NCBI RefSeq assembly: GCF_026745355.1 | Contig: NC_079206.1 | Span: forward strand, 44,827,216 to 44,891,215 | Reading direction: 5' to 3' | From: Beta vulgaris subsp. vulgaris | Taxonomy: Eukaryota > Streptophyta > Magnoliopsida > Caryophyllales > Amaranthaceae | DNA: 64,000 nucleotides | Shown here: positions 33,875 to 45,833 of the stretch, piece by piece | Numbering within the stretch: the first letter of the stretch is position 1 | Layout: every line of letters begins with the position of its first letter | Made by a program: the position numbers and the translations under genes | The notes under the pieces: model-generated | Seen by the model: only the letters and a program-made list of their open reading frames with translations | Told to the model about the DNA's origin: nothing | Database searches by the model: none

Positions 33875-35264
33875 TACAGGCGGTATAATAGCTTGGAGTA
33901 ATAGGCGTTGCAATAGCTTTTGCTAGTGGGTGTTGCAATAGCGTAATCGTTGCATAATCTACATGAAATCAATAGCTCACACAACCGTTACATAAAAGAT
34001 TGGTCTATAGCAACAATTCATTAAGCCGTTGCAATAGGTCCCAAAAGTCGTTGCACTAGGCCTATTGCAACGCCACCAAATGCGACGGTTCAAAACCGTT
34101 GCAATAGGTCTACTGCAACGACTTTTGAGCCTATTGCAACGGTTTTCATGTGTTGCCTTTGCCATTTAATGTAGTAGTGTCCATAAAATCTAAGGAAAGC
34201 ATTCGAGATATGTTTACTCGTTTTACTAACATAATTAATGAGTTAGCTTCTCTTGTAAAGTTTATTTCATCTGAGGAACAGGTTCGAAAGGTTCTTAGGA
34301 GTCTTCCTAAGGACAGATGGATGGCTAAAGTCACTGCTCTTCAAGAACAAAAGACTTCACTAAGTTCAACTTAGAACAGCTGGCAGGGTCACTTATGACT
34401 CATGAGCTTCACCTTGATACTGCATATGGTGAAAGCTCCAAATCAAAATCATTGCTCTCAAAGCAGATGATGAAGATGATCAGACTCAGAAGAAGAAGAA
34501 GCAGCCCTCATGGTTCGAAAATTTCGAAAGATGTTAGGAACATGAAGAATGGAACTTCAAAGGTAAAACTAAGAAATTTTCTAACAAAGCTGCTTGTCAT
34601 AAATGTGGTAGTACAGATCACTTCATCAAGGAATGTCCCCTTTGGGAAAATGACAAAACCAAAGAAAGGAACAAGGAACGCTTTGCTGAAAGGAACAAAG
34701 AATCAAAGCACCTTTCTCTAAGGCAAATGTGCAAAGCATGATAGCTGCTTGGGGAGATTCAGAGACGGAAGAAGAAGAGGAACAACAACTGAAGAAACAG
34801 CAAACCTTTGCCTCATGGCAAACATGAGAAAAAGAAGATGAAGAAAAGTTGAGGTAAGTCAACATGGTCTTGAGTCAGACTTAGATTGTAAAACTAGGCC
34901 TGAAATATATGATCTTCTTTATGATGCAATTCTTGAATGTAGAGATGAACGTGAAAAACGTAAACAAACGAACAAGCCTAAAGCTGCAAAGAACACATAG
35001 AATGGCTTAAGAAAATGAGAACAGATGTTGAAACAAGATTCTTTGATTATTTGATAAAAACTTAAAAATCAAAGAATGTTATGAAAGTTTGAAAAATGAA
35101 AATTATCTAATTAATTTAGAGATTTCACACTTGAAGGAGTTTGTCCCTGTTCTAGTTCCTTTGATATAAGATCAACCCCTTTGAAAGGTACAGATCTGAG
35201 ATTGAAAATTTAAAAAGAGAAAAATTTTTAAAGGAACAGATCTGTAATCTTAAAAAGGAACTGG

Positions 35265-36950
35265 TTGTCGCAAGGAACAGAGGCAAAACATGGTTTCCTA
35301 AGTGGATTGAGAAACCACAGACCAAAAGGAAAGGAAGGTCTTGGTTTTGAAATACAAGAAAAGGAACAAGACAAAAAATATGTTGATCTACCTAGTGAAA
35401 TTTTGTATGTATTGTGGAAGGTAGGTCATTACATAAATCAATGTCAACTAAAACTGAAATGATTGCAGAAAATGTGAAATAAGTAAAAAAATGGGTTGTC
35501 AAACAAATCCTAGTCAAGAACAGGAACCCACGAAAGAGGGGTTTCTACAACTAACATAGTTGATTTTTCAGGTTGGAGTGAGGGGGAACAACACATGGTA
35601 TCTCGATAGTGGTTGTTCCAAGCACATGACAGGAGACAAAACTAAGTTTCTCTCACTCACAACCTATGAAGGTGGAGTGTAACATTTGGTGATAATAAGA
35701 AAGGTAACATAGTTGCCATGGGAAGGTCGGTAAGTCACCACTACACTCCATTGAAAATGTATTTTTAGTTGAAGGTCTAAAACATAATCTATTAAGATAT
35801 TCTCAATTCTGTGACAAGGAAATACTGTAAAATTTGATAAAGAAAAATGCTTGATCATCAACATTAAAACTAAGAAGGTTATCTTGGAAGGAACAAGGAA
35901 AGGGAACACATACATTGTGGATCTAACCTTGTTCCTCAAATCAATTTAACTTGTCTTAGTGTTATTGAAGATGATTCACTTCTTGGCACAAGCGTCTAGG
36001 ACATGCTAGCTTTTCATTACTTGAGAAACTTAGATCAAAAGATCTTGTTTTAGGATTACCATCCATAAAATTTCATATTGATCAAGTTTGTGATGCATGT
36101 GCACGAGGTAAGCAAGTAAGATCCTCTTTCAAATCTAAAACGATAGTAAGTACCACTAAACCATTAGAATTAATTCATATGGACTTATGTGGACCTATGA
36201 GAATTCAAAGTAGAAGTGGAAAGAGGTATGTACTTAGTTTGTAGATGACTACTCTAGGTATACTTGGGTTATTTTTCTCACTAGTAAAGATGAGACTTAT
36301 GATGAGTTCCTTGTCTTTGCTAAAAGAGTTCAACACTTGAGTGGTCATAAAATAATGCACATTAGATCAGTCATCGAAAGAATTTGAGAATTATAAATTT
36401 GATGACTTAAGCAGAGATAATGGCCTAGATCATAATTTTTCTGCCCCTAGAACACCACAACAAAATGGTGTTGTAGAAAGGAAAAATAGAACTTTGGAGG
36501 AAATGTCTAGAACATGTTAATTGCTAGTGACTTCCAAGGAACTTTTGGGCTGAAGCTGTTAATACTGCTTGTCACATAATTAATCGTGCCATGATGAGAC
36601 CTATCATTAAAAGAACTCCTTATGAACTATATTTTGGAAAGAAACCCAACATCACTTATTTTAGAACATTTGGTTGCAAGTGTTTTGTGCATAATAATGG
36701 AAGATAATCTTGGGAAATTTGATGCAAGGAGTGATGAAGCAATATTTTTAGGATACTCATCACATAGTAAAGCTTATAGAGTATATAACAAGAGAACTAT
36801 GTGTGTTGAAGAAAGTATTCATATAATCTTTGATGAATCTGACAAGTACAATCCAAGCATACAGGTTGATGACTATGAGATTAGGTTGGTACAACCAAAT
36901 GAGAAAAATGCAGATTCAAATGAAGAAGAAGATGTAAAAGAGGAAAGGAA
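35265..36950 (+). pseudogene. Sirevirus-type protease and integrase, frameshifted
   Basis: The protease active site W-Y-L-D-S-G-C-S-K-H-M is encoded near 35598. A GAG-pre-integrase motif L-G-H-A-S and the C-D-A-C-A-R-G-K-Q zinc-binding segment lie around 35998-36120. Integrase core motifs are LIHMDLCGPM (about 36170), the second Asp region near 36415, and PQQNGVVERKNRT with its catalytic Glu (about 36456). The post-core motif EAIFLGYSSHSKAYRVYN is at about 36738. Frames shift near 35690, 35990, 36240, 36390 and 36520, and the reading is then cut by the next CACTA element. Confidence 0.82.
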
Positions 36951-37740
36951 CGAACTAGTAGAAAAAATCTCAAAAGCTCCGGTTAAAAACCCCTCAAATG
37001 CTCCGTATTTGTCCCGTAGCAGACGTCATACGAGCATTTGAGCATTTCACAAATGCTCCGGTTGTGTTAAAAACCGGAGCATTTGAGCTTTTTTACATGA
37101 GTAAAATACCACAAATGCTTCGGTTGTTTCGGAAAACCGGAGCATTTGTTGAACAAATGCTCCGGTTGTTTCAGAAAACCGGAGCATTTGTTGAACAAAT
37201 GCTCCGGTTTTCTGAAACAACCGGAGCATTTGTGTATTTTATATAGTAAAAAAAAACTTTCAGCTACTGCTAGCATGCGTGCAGCTAGAGTATGACACTA
37301 GTGCAGCAAACCAGCAGTACACAACAAGTTCATTTCAGGAGCAACACTCACCAATCTAACATACACTCTTTGTGCCCTTCCCTTCAACCACCACACACCT
37401 CGTGTTCCTCTCATTTACTTAATGTAAAAAAAACGCACATGCAAATCATACAACCAACACATTCAAATTATTATCATTAAAATGAAATAAGTGTACATTA
37501 TTTACAAAACAAGTGTAAATTCGAGTTACAATATATAATCAACCTGCTAAAACTTTTGGCTACGTTGTCCTTGTCATTAATTTCATGTGCCTTCAATTTC
37601 AAGGATATCAATAAGCATTGCTAACTTTTTTTTTACAACAGTAAAAACAGTGCTTTAAAAATGATTAGCTATAAATTATTGAGCGCGGTATCTGAACCAT
37701 AGTACCAAAAAGCATAATCCAAAAGCACAACACATATATG

Positions 37741-37990
37741 CTAATATATTGAGTCAAATACCACAATGTCACATAAGGTAAAATCTAAGATATTCTGTAC
37801 ATAAAGAAGATTTTCGACAGAAGCAGTTCCAATGGTATCAACTTTGCACACCTGATTTTCTACCACATGTAAGCAGTCATTTGTTGCTGAACTACCCTTC
37901 AGAGCGGGTTCTTGATTTTCTGCCACAAGTAAGCAGTCATTTGTTGCTCAGGTTCTTGTTTTTCTGCCACAGGTAAGCAGCAACATCAAA
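37741..37990 (-). pseudogene. Unidentified fragment with a triplicated motif
   Basis: A minus-strand open stretch repeats NDCL-x-V-x-ENQ. The DNA unit GTAAGCAGTCATTTGTTGCT occurs twice, with a partial third copy, at 37868-37985. Function unknown; it lies inside the CACTA element. Confidence 0.35.
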
Positions 37991-39311
37991 CATTAGTAAT
38001 GGTATTGGGGGCCATCGAAACAGACAAGAAGAGAAATTTTTGAAACATACCAGAACTATTAGGGAAAAAACAGAACTACAAGTCTACTTTTCCTCATAGA
38101 GCCATTATTGTGTCTCCATATTAAGAGTAAATAGTTTGGAAGTGTAGCCTCAATTTAAGTAGATAGTGTAAAAATAAAACAAATCAATTATGAAAGAGAG
38201 TTAGTAGGGGGACAACATACATTCATATGGAATATGAATAGAGGGAATAAAAATAGTTAGTGGAATGGTCCACATCACATTAATTCAACGGGTGATCTGG
38301 GAAGTATTTGCAACTAAAAATTTATATGTAGATCGACCAATATAGCAAGTATCTAGGACGATTATTTGTGGAACAAATCTTATGGCCATTTGGAAGGTGG
38401 TAATAAATGGTAGTAATAATAATGATTTTTCATGTTATATTGTAAACAAAGTCTCATGTAAATGCTTATGGTAATGGATCTCATTATCACTCAATGACAC
38501 CTCTAAAATGGTAACGGATGATAATGATAAGTTATTTAGGAAGGGATGTATATGTGAATGGATAAGCATTACCATTGGGTTCACAAATTTACCTATTGAT
38601 TTATACCCTGATTAATGAGAGAAGTAAAGAAGTAAGAAGAGGATAGGGAAAAGAAATGAGAACAAAAAAATCATAAGATTAAGGGAGGAGATAAGAGAGA
38701 GAACAGGAAATCGAAGGAGCCTGTTTAATTAATCATGAGATGATTACTATGATGCACATAGTTTAGCTTACATACTCACTATCACTACATTACTATATAA
38801 TATAACTAACATCTATGATATAGCATTAATTCACTAACTGCAACCCCAACTTCACACACGTTTGATTTAACTCCTTTGCAAGACACAATACACTTTTGAT
38901 CCTAAAAGAAAATGAAACACTATCTCCACATCTGATAAGCAACACAATAATTAGTTTCGTAATAACTATCATTTAGGACAGCCTGCCAAACATGCAAACA
39001 AATAATAAAATGAATATTATAACTTTTTTGAGTATTATCTTGATTGTCACTCGTGCTTCACTCTAACTTGAAGTGTGCAACTCAGGTTGCAGGTGTGAGC
39101 CAACAAGTCACTATAAACTCGAGCTTGACTCAGCTGAAACAACTGTCTAACATAGACAATTAGGCATATCTTTCCTAATCCCCACTTTTCCTCATAGAGC
39201 CATTATTGTGTCTCCATATAAACATAATGAACCTCATTCAGATGAACACATGACAACAATGGTGAAATTATTAAAAGCTCATAAGATCAGCAAAATAACC
39301 TTCATATTATT

Positions 39312-39850
39312 TGCAATTGATGGGCTGAATGAAGGAACATGGAAACGGTGATCGACAATCTTCGTATGCTCCTCTCAAACTGGCATAATTGCTTCATTGA
39401 CTTTTGGAACTTGTACATGCCAGTAATCAGATAGCATCTTCTGCCTCCTCAATGCTTCTGGCATATTCTCCAGTGGATTCAAAGGCATGCAGTCAATATC
39501 CTGCCCAAGTATAAAGGAGATGATAACTATTTACTCCATGTATATCAACCATAGTCCTCCATTTGACATGATAATAGTTACCTCATGATGTAACACATAA
39601 CTGTGCTGAAAATATCCTCAGTTAATCTTTCACATCTAAAGGTCTCTAGGAATTAGCAGTTAAGGGAAAAGCTAAGCAAACACAAAGAAAAATGCTCAAG
39701 AGCAGGAAGAATATGATCTCACCTGTACCCTAATTTGACTGTATATCCGCTGATCAATAATGATTGAATCAATACTAATGTTATTTAATCTACTAATAAT
39801 AAACGGTGTGTACGTTGGCAGATCATAGGGATCCAAATCCTCCAGCTGAT
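39312..39850 (-). pseudogene. Unidentified captured exons
   Basis: Two minus-strand open blocks with plausible splice borders. 39735-39850 encodes LEDLDPYDLPTYTPFIIS and IIIDQRIYSQIRVQ before GTGAG. 39312-39502 encodes DIDCMPLNPLENMPEALRR and QKMLSDYWHVQVPKVNEAI, then a stop. They look like real exons but I do not recognise the protein. Confidence 0.45.
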
Positions 39851-40439
39851 CCTATATTGAAATGAAAAAATTAGGAACCATATAAGAATGATATAAATTA
39901 TTGTATTTGTGAAAAACCACCCATTACTTCATTTTTATTAAAATACACTAACAGATGACATATCGACTACAATTCAAGCATGATAAGTAACTGATAGCAT
40001 ACAATATATTCGCAGTGCTACACATCACACAAGACACTCTGGGCTTCCACAAAAGACATTTAATTGAATGAACTTCATGACTCTGTTTTAAGGAGACCTG
40101 GTGATGGTAAATAAAACATATTAAAAAAAATTAAATATAAAAGCAAAAACGAAGGTGCACAAAAATGTAAAACGGTGTTGATATACATTCACCATGTGAT
40201 ATATAAATAGTAAAAATATTGGTGTGTTCTTTCACTCACTTGCTTGCAGGGTTCAAGCAAGCAAATTGCAAGATAAGAGATTCTAAACTGAATCTTCATG
40301 CATGACTGATACTTCCAGGTGAGTGAGAAATTCGTAAAACACGAGTAGGACCATCAACATATACTTCATACCCCCACGTTTGCTACATCAATACCATTTA
40401 TCTGAGCAAGATTCGTGCCCCTTCTATTAGAGGCTCTGG

Positions 40440-41260
40440 TATCTACTGGTAAATGAGAAGGCAGAGCTCTCTATTTTCCCACCCGAAAAAAGGACTTCCA
40501 TGGGCGCAGTTTATCTAAGCTGATTTCACGTAGCGTTTGAACACCTAAAGCAGGCAAGAGATGTCATTATCTATCTAAATTTTCAAAGACATAACTTCTT
40601 TTTACCCCCAAGAAGAAGCAGCCCCATTAAACAAATCTGATTTGCAAGGAATGCTTTTCACATGCATGCATATTAGGCTTATAGGCTGTAGCAAACAGCA
40701 AGTAATCTTTTTTTTTTTTTTTTTTTTTTGAAGTGAGTAAGTGATAGCAACAAATATTCTTTTTCAACAATATGTGCATCCCAAATTTCAACAACACACA
40801 ATAACGGTAGAATTACCATTAATTTTGACAATGAGCTTGTGCGGTCGAGTCAAGTTATCCCAGACATAGTTCACACTGCCTCTGCTTGCAAGAGTTTCTG
40901 GCTGAAATGAATCCTGGAAACTTACAACAATCAGATTGGAACACAATAGTGGTAACGCCACAACGGTTTTATACAAGTTGACGGTATCTGGGAGAAAACC
41001 TTTTGATAATAAGTAATAGAAGCATCACGAAGATGATTTTCAATTCGATAAGGCAGACAAGTATCTGGTGGTCTACAGAAATGCAAGACAAGGCGGGACC
41101 TTCCTCAACCACATGAACAGCTGCAAATTCCCAAGTAATATCATCTTCCCTTGTTACAAGATCTAACTGATATACATATTTTCATTAATGTCTCCTCGTC
41201 AAGGTTCAGAGGCCTCGAACATTAAACAAGCTGCTGGAAGGGTCAAAGAAAACATCCAGA
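40440..41260 (-). pseudogene. VPS13-like (SHR-binding region) gene fragment
   Basis: Minus-strand exons resembling the C-terminal half of plant VPS13-type lipid-transfer proteins. 41001-41200 encodes REDDITWEFAAVHVVEEG and PYRIENHLRDASITYYQK, then a GT donor. 40793-40913 (after CAG) encodes SVNYVWDNLTRPHKLIVKI. About 40490-40550 encodes LREISLDKLRPWKSFFRV. VPS13 proteins act at membrane contact sites. Frameshifts and a stop show this is a fragment. The family call is from motif resemblance and is moderately sure. Confidence 0.6.
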
Positions 41261-41267
41261 TGGCCTC

Positions 41268-41745
41268 TTTCTGATTATCCCTACTGAGCAGACCATTTAA
41301 AACCTGCACAATATATGAATAGATTGATTCAAGACTTCCGTGCACCCGTTTGAATCAAGTAAACCTTCTGATTTCTTCTTTACAGCTCACAAAACATGTG
41401 TTATATTGAACATAGAAATCATGAGTTCATGACTTCATGGACCTTAACCAAATATTTCCTTCATATAATTATGAATCTAGGCCACAAGAAAAATGATAGT
41501 CAGAACATACCACATAGTGAAAGATTATTGAAGGCATACCTCATTCACAATGCCATCACCTCCAACACATACAATCCCTACAACACAAAACAAGGGGGAA
41601 AAGGAGAGAATGATTAAAGAGATATAGTGGGGAAAAAAAAGTAAGCAAATTGTCCCAATATTAACAAGTACCATCAGGACGTGCTAAAGTCAACAGTAGA
41701 GGCAAGTTTCTTAGCATGTCCAGCACAAGTTGTTTTGACAACTTC
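41268..41745 (-). pseudogene. Sphingoid long-chain-base kinase-like gene fragment
   Basis: Minus-strand exons from the diacylglycerol/sphingosine-kinase catalytic domain. About 41665-41745 encodes FKLEVVKTTCAGHAKKLAST. About 41537-41580 encodes the nucleotide-binding GIVCVGGDGIVNE before a GTATGC donor. About 41265-41305 encodes VLNGLLSRDNQKEA after CAG. The order and spacing match the plant LCBK1-type kinase. Reading then passes into VPS13-like sequence at about 41250. A frameshift near 41670 disables it. The host gene must lie elsewhere. Confidence 0.65.
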
Positions 41746-41759
41746 CAGCTTAAAACCTG

Positions 41760-43100
41760 CAAGCTGAAATAATGACAGCCATGAGCTGATCAAGTACTAT
41801 TTAGCTACTACTCCGTTTAACTCCAATTTATTAAAAGGTGAAGCGCCTAAAGATACTTGAATCAATAAGAGCTCAAAGTTAGAACTAAAACATTATTAAT
41901 TAATTAAATGGTCCCATTGAACTTAAAATCCCTTTCTTGGGCTTTGTTCTAAATTTGAAAGCTTGCAACAGAATCATACATCACCAAACTGATACAACCG
42001 AAAACATTAGGAAAACAGCAATTTAAAATAAAGTTCAACGCTATTCAAGAAATTCAAAATGGCTATTATTCAATTTAAGAGGCCCTATTGAGCTTCCACA
42101 GCAAACAAATCAACCTAAAACAAAATGATAATAACTCAGCCGCTGTCGGCTGTCATACACTTTCACGTCCTATTTATAGTAGCCGAGTCGAATTGGTTTG
42201 CTTATTACCCACCTAAATGTTATGTTAAAAATCTATCTTTACCAGTTAACATTTTCGAACCAGTAATGATGTCAATGCCAAATTTCTTGAAAGTTTATAC
42301 TAATCCCCTACCTTCCACAATTCAATAAACTGTATCATATCTTATTCTCAACCACGAAAACACAAACAGTCGAAAATTACAATTAAAAAAATGCAACAAA
42401 ATCCGGTAATGAAAACCTAAGAACCTAAATCCAAATTAGCTAAATATTGCGAATCGAAACTGGATTATCATGCACATACAGTTGAGACAGCTTCTTCTGA
42501 ATTCTCAGTTCCTTCCATCACTCGAATACCCTCTTATAATCAGTTGCAAATCAAGTAAAATTCTAGAAATGTTGCAATTTGCAAGTAATCTGACGAAATT
42601 CAAAACTAAAGGAAATTAAAATTTGTAATTTAAAAGTAGAAGGACGTGAAATTAGTGCGAATGCGAGACATGTATCAGTTACACAAACACTAAATATTCT
42701 AATTTTTCTCATGCTTACAATATTTACAGCAAGATTAGGGCAAAAAATATATGTATAAGTGGTTGCAGAAAAAACCTGGAAATTTGATGAGAACGTCGCC
42801 GGCGTTCGAGGAGGAGCAACGGCTACTCGAGGGCGGCAACAATGGTCGATGACGCGAAGATATAGAGCTATAAAAGAGATCCAATGCGGTGGCCTAAGAA
42901 AATGATCGCACCACCGCCATGGGTAAATTTTGAAAGAGCTACTGGGAGGAGTGGAGGATCGATGAATCAAACAAAACCTTAAAGAATAAAAGAAAACCCT
43001 AAAATAATCCCTAAATCCAGAAAACCAAAAAAAACCTAAAATACAACAATAAAACTAAAATACAGTAATAAAAATCGGAAGAAATAAATTACCTCGACAT
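41760..43100. other. Right interior of the CACTA element, promoter/5'UTR-like
   Basis: No confident coding exon. Contains AAACCCTAA (42994-43002) and, further right, GA-rich DNA. On the minus strand this resembles a plant 5'UTR and promoter upstream of the captured kinase exons. Confidence 0.4.
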
Positions 43101-43413
43101 GCATTCGGAGAAGCAGATCGAGAGTGAGTGAAGAGGGGAAGAGAGAGAAAGAGAAGCAGATCGATAGTTGAGGAAAAGAGAGAGAGAACAGAGATTACAG
43201 GGGAAATAGTTTTAGAGTTTGCGTTTCAACTTCTAAAGTATTAAATTCCTTTTCCAAAAAAAGTATTAAATTAGTCAAATACTCGGGTTGTTTTTAAAAA
43301 CCCGAGCATTTGTGAATTTTTCTTTTTAATTTTCCAAAAACTTGTCAAATGCTCGGGTTGTTAAAACAACCCAAGCATTTGTAAAGTAGCAAAAGAGGTT
43401 TTTTCCACTATTG

Positions 43414-43894
43414 GAGATAATCACATCGATGATGTTCCTGTTCCTCAAGGAGGAGAAGATGTTCATGTTCCTCAAGATGAAGGAACAGAGTCTACCGAGG
43501 CTAATAGAGGAACAACTGATCATAGTTCTTCATCTACTCAAGGAACTCATGAGGAACAACTGATCATAGTTCTTCATCTACTCAAGGAACTCATGAGGAA
43601 CAACATGTTCCTATAAGAGAGTCTCAACCAAAACCTTGGAGACAACAAAAGTCACATCCAATGGAACTCATAATCAGCGACATATCCAATGGTACGCAAA
43701 CTAGATCTCAGTTAAGGAACTTTTGTGCATTTCATGCATTCCTATCAATGATGGAACCAAGAAATCATGAAGAAGCCCTAACTAACTCTGATTGGATCAC
43801 TGCTATGCAAGCTAAATTAAATGAGATCGAAAGAAACAAGGTATGGCATCTAGTTCCCTCATCTAAACAATAAAAAGTAATTGGCTTAAAGTGG
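43414..43894 (+). pseudogene. Sirevirus-type pol linker before the polymerase
   Basis: Resumes Copia pol after the CACTA element. It is an acidic, Gln/Pro/Ser-rich linker followed by the conserved EPRNHEEALTNSDWITAMQ motif (about 43756-43810), which begins the RT domain. A 44-bp tandem duplication (about 43502-43600) shifts the frame, and a TAA stops it at 43871, just before the long open RT frame. Confidence 0.75.
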
Positions 43895-45280
43895 GTGTTT
43901 AGAAACAAACTAGATGAATATGGAACCATTGTTAGGAACAAAGCTAGACTTGTAGTAAAAGGTTATAATCAACAAGAAGGAATAGACTATGAAGAAACCT
44001 TTGCTCCTGTAGCTAGATTAGAAGCCATTAGAATTTTAATTGCATTTGCTGCTTACATGGGTTTTCAATTATATCAAATGGATGTTAAGTGTGCATTTTT
44101 AAATGGCTATCTAAATGAAGATGTATATGTTGAACAACCCCCAGGCTTTGAAAACAGTAATCTCCCAAACCATATCTACAAGCTTGATAAAGCTCTTTAT
44201 AGGTTAAAACAAGCGCCTATATCTTGGTATGAAAGATTATCTAAGTTCTTTTTAGAAAACAATTTTAAAAGAGGAAAGGTTGATAAAACCTTGTTCCTAA
44301 AATCGAAAGGAACTGACATTTTACTTGTTCAAATATATGTTGATGACATCATATTCGGAGCAACAAATGAAACATTGTGCAAAGAATTCTCAAATCTCAT
44401 GAGTAATGAATTTGAAATGAGTATGATGGATGAGTTAAATTTCTTTCTTGGATTACAAATCAAACAAACTGAAAAGGGAATAATTGTTCACCAAAAAAAA
44501 TACATAAAGGAACTATTGAAGAAATATGGCCTCGAAAACTCAAAGATAAATCACACTCCTATGGGAACTTCAACTAGATTAGATGAAGACTCTATAGGAA
44601 CAAGTGTTGATCAAACAAAATATAGAGGCATGATTGATTCACTTTTGTATCTAACTACTAGTCGTCCAGACATAGCTTTCAGTGTTGGTTTGTGTGCTAG
44701 ATTTCAAGCAAATCCAAAAGAGTCTCATCTAACTGCCGTGAAGAGAATTCTTAGATATCTTAAAGGAACAGATGATCTTGGACTCTACTATCCAAGAAGT
44801 GATACATTTGAGCTAAGAGGATATACAGATGTAGATTATGCTGGAGATCTTGTAAATAGGAAAAGCACCTCAGGTATGGTACAATTCCTTAGTCATAGTT
44901 TAGTTTCTTGGAGTACCAAGAAACAAAACACAGTTGCTTTATCCACTGCTGAAGCAGAATATGTAGCAGCAGCTGCATGTTGCTCGCAAATGCTTTGGAT
45001 AAAACAACAACTTAGTGACTATGGAATAAACTTTGATTGTGTTCCTATTTATTATGATAATACTAGTGCTATCAGTATATCTAAAGATCCAGTGCATCAT
45101 TCCAGAGTTAAACATATACATATCAGACATCACTTTCTAAAAGAAAATGTTGAAAAAGGTTTGATTCAACTTGAGTTTTGTCAAACTGAGAATCAGATTG
45201 CTGATATACTAACTAAGCCTTTGCAAAGAGATAGCTATGAAAAATTAAGGCTTGAGTTAGGATTAATAAAAATTAAGTGA
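43895..45280 (+). CDS. Sirevirus-type reverse transcriptase and RNase H (part of pol)
   Basis: The longest uninterrupted frame in the window (461 codons), carrying RT and RNase H that make and trim element cDNA. RT motifs: [20 protein letters not shown] (residues about 18-37), [11 protein letters not shown] (61-71), LYRLKQAP (100-107), catalytic Y-V-D-D-I (about 149-153), [11 protein letters not shown] (about 255-265). RNase H: catalytic D in the [10 protein letters not shown] motif (about 309-318), AEAEYVAA (about 352-359), [11 protein letters not shown] (about 410-420), [10 protein letters not shown] (about 437-446). The annotated start is only the first ATG after an upstream stop; it is really an internal part of pol. 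The domain looks intact, although the rest of the element is broken. Confidence 0.93.
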   Translation: MFRNKLDEYGTIVRNKARLVVKGYNQQEGIDYEETFAPVARLEAIRILIAFAAYMGFQLYQMDVKCAFLNGYLNEDVYVEQPPGFENSNLPNHIYKLDKALYRLKQAPISWYERLSKFFLENNFKRGKVDKTLFLKSKGTDILLVQIYVDDIIFGATNETLCKEFSNLMSNEFEMSMMDELNFFLGLQIKQTEKGIIVHQKKYIKELLKKYGLENSKINHTPMGTSTRLDEDSIGTSVDQTKYRGMIDSLLYLTTSRPDIAFSVGLCARFQANPKESHLTAVKRILRYLKGTDDLGLYYPRSDTFELRGYTDVDYAGDLVNRKSTSGMVQFLSHSLVSWSTKKQNTVALSTAEAEYVAAAACCSQMLWIKQQLSDYGINFDCVPIYYDNTSAISISKDPVHHSRVKHIHIRHHFLKENVEKGLIQLEFCQTENQIADILTKPLQRDSYEKLRLELGLIKIK

Positions 45281-45833
45281 TTGTTCCTATTTCATTCCCC
45301 CATGTCTGAATCAATTTGAGTGACTTTGTGTGCTAAAAATAATTGTGTTTAATTGCCTAAGACCGTTGCAAATTGGAATGTTACAAAACATAAACATGAA
45401 TTCAAAGGAATTAAACAACTAACAAATGTCACATAATACTCCCCTTACTGTTCCTAAGGTAAAGAAACATGTATGATATGAAGAACATTGATATGTAGCA
45501 TTAGTTGTTCCTATAGCACAAGTTCCTTAGCATTTATTTTCTTTCCAAAAATTAAAAACTCATAAAAATTCCAAAAATTCGAAAAATCCCAAAAATATAG
45601 GAATCAGATTTAATTAAATCTTGATTCTCATTTATCTTCTTTTCGTTTTTTTTCTTTTTCTTTTTATTGGTTCTATTTTTTTCCCGCGTGTATGAAAACA
45701 CTGTACATGCATTCCCTTCCCTCGTTAATTCATCTCTCTAGAAACCGTGTTCCTCAAAACTCTTCATCTTTGCCATTAACGAAACTCCACACACCTCTTC
45801 ACAAACCATAAAACCCCAATTCTACTTCACATC

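Larger units (their letters stand above)
28953..34179 (+). mobile_element. Large CACTA element with captured gene fragments, family C
   Basis: Ends CACTACTACATTTTTGTTC and AATGTAGTAGTG, flanked by the 3-bp duplication TCC (28950-28952 and 34180-34182). The subterminal motif is CTATTGCAACGG and its complement, many copies at 28995-29170 and 33895-34150. No CACTA transposase is recognisable. The interior has a CT-rich stretch and telobox-like AAACCCTAA (29425-29433), exon-like fragments of an unidentified gene (29613-30880), a partly duplicated segment (30860-31812) and a TA tract. This architecture fits a Pack-CACTA element. Confidence 0.88.
28541..34870 (+). pseudogene. Sirevirus-type gag, interrupted by a CACTA element
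   Basis: The start near 28541 encodes a segment containing QRPPMFNGKYYNYWKN, the usual Copia gag opening. The next block (28767-28952) carries LLHCGLGPHEHNRIM and KQIWDLIEVTHEGT. After the CACTA insertion it resumes at 34180 with ESIRDMFTRFTNIINEL and LRSLPKDRWMAKVTAL. The zinc knuckle C-H-K-C-G-x4-H-F-I-K-E-C is at about 34590-34640. Frames on either side of the CACTA element agree if one TCC copy is removed. Other single-base shifts occur near 28690, 34370 and 34560. Confidence 0.85.
36953..43413 (-). mobile_element. Large CACTA-type element with a chimera of captured gene fragments, family D
   Basis: The left end AACTAGTAGAAAAAATCTC and right end GAGGTTTTTTCCACTATTG are inverted and match CACTAGT-GAAAAAA ends with one mutation each. 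The subterminal motif CAAATGCTCCGG is in hairpin pairs at 37005-37235, with CAAATGCTCGGG at 43276-43382. The 3-bp duplication is not clear. The minus-strand interior holds, from the right: GA/CT-rich DNA (43100-43200), telobox (42994-43002), sphingoid-base-kinase-like exons (41270-41740), VPS13-like exons (40440-41260) and unidentified exons. No transposase seen. It splits the Sirevirus-type pol between integrase and polymerase. Confidence 0.8.

Noticed and set aside
37067..37276. Open frames on both strands reading MLRLFQKTGAFV-type repeats
   Set aside because: They translate the CAAATGCTCCGG hairpin array of the CACTA element.
36950..43416. Assigning a definite 3-bp target duplication to the family D CACTA element
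   Set aside because: The flanking triplets ACG and GAG do not match and both terminal CACTA words carry a mutation, so the boundary is good only to a few bases.
43895..45280. Host protein gene for the 461-codon open frame
   Set aside because: All motifs are Copia reverse transcriptase and RNase H, and it lies between the LTRs of a retrotransposon.
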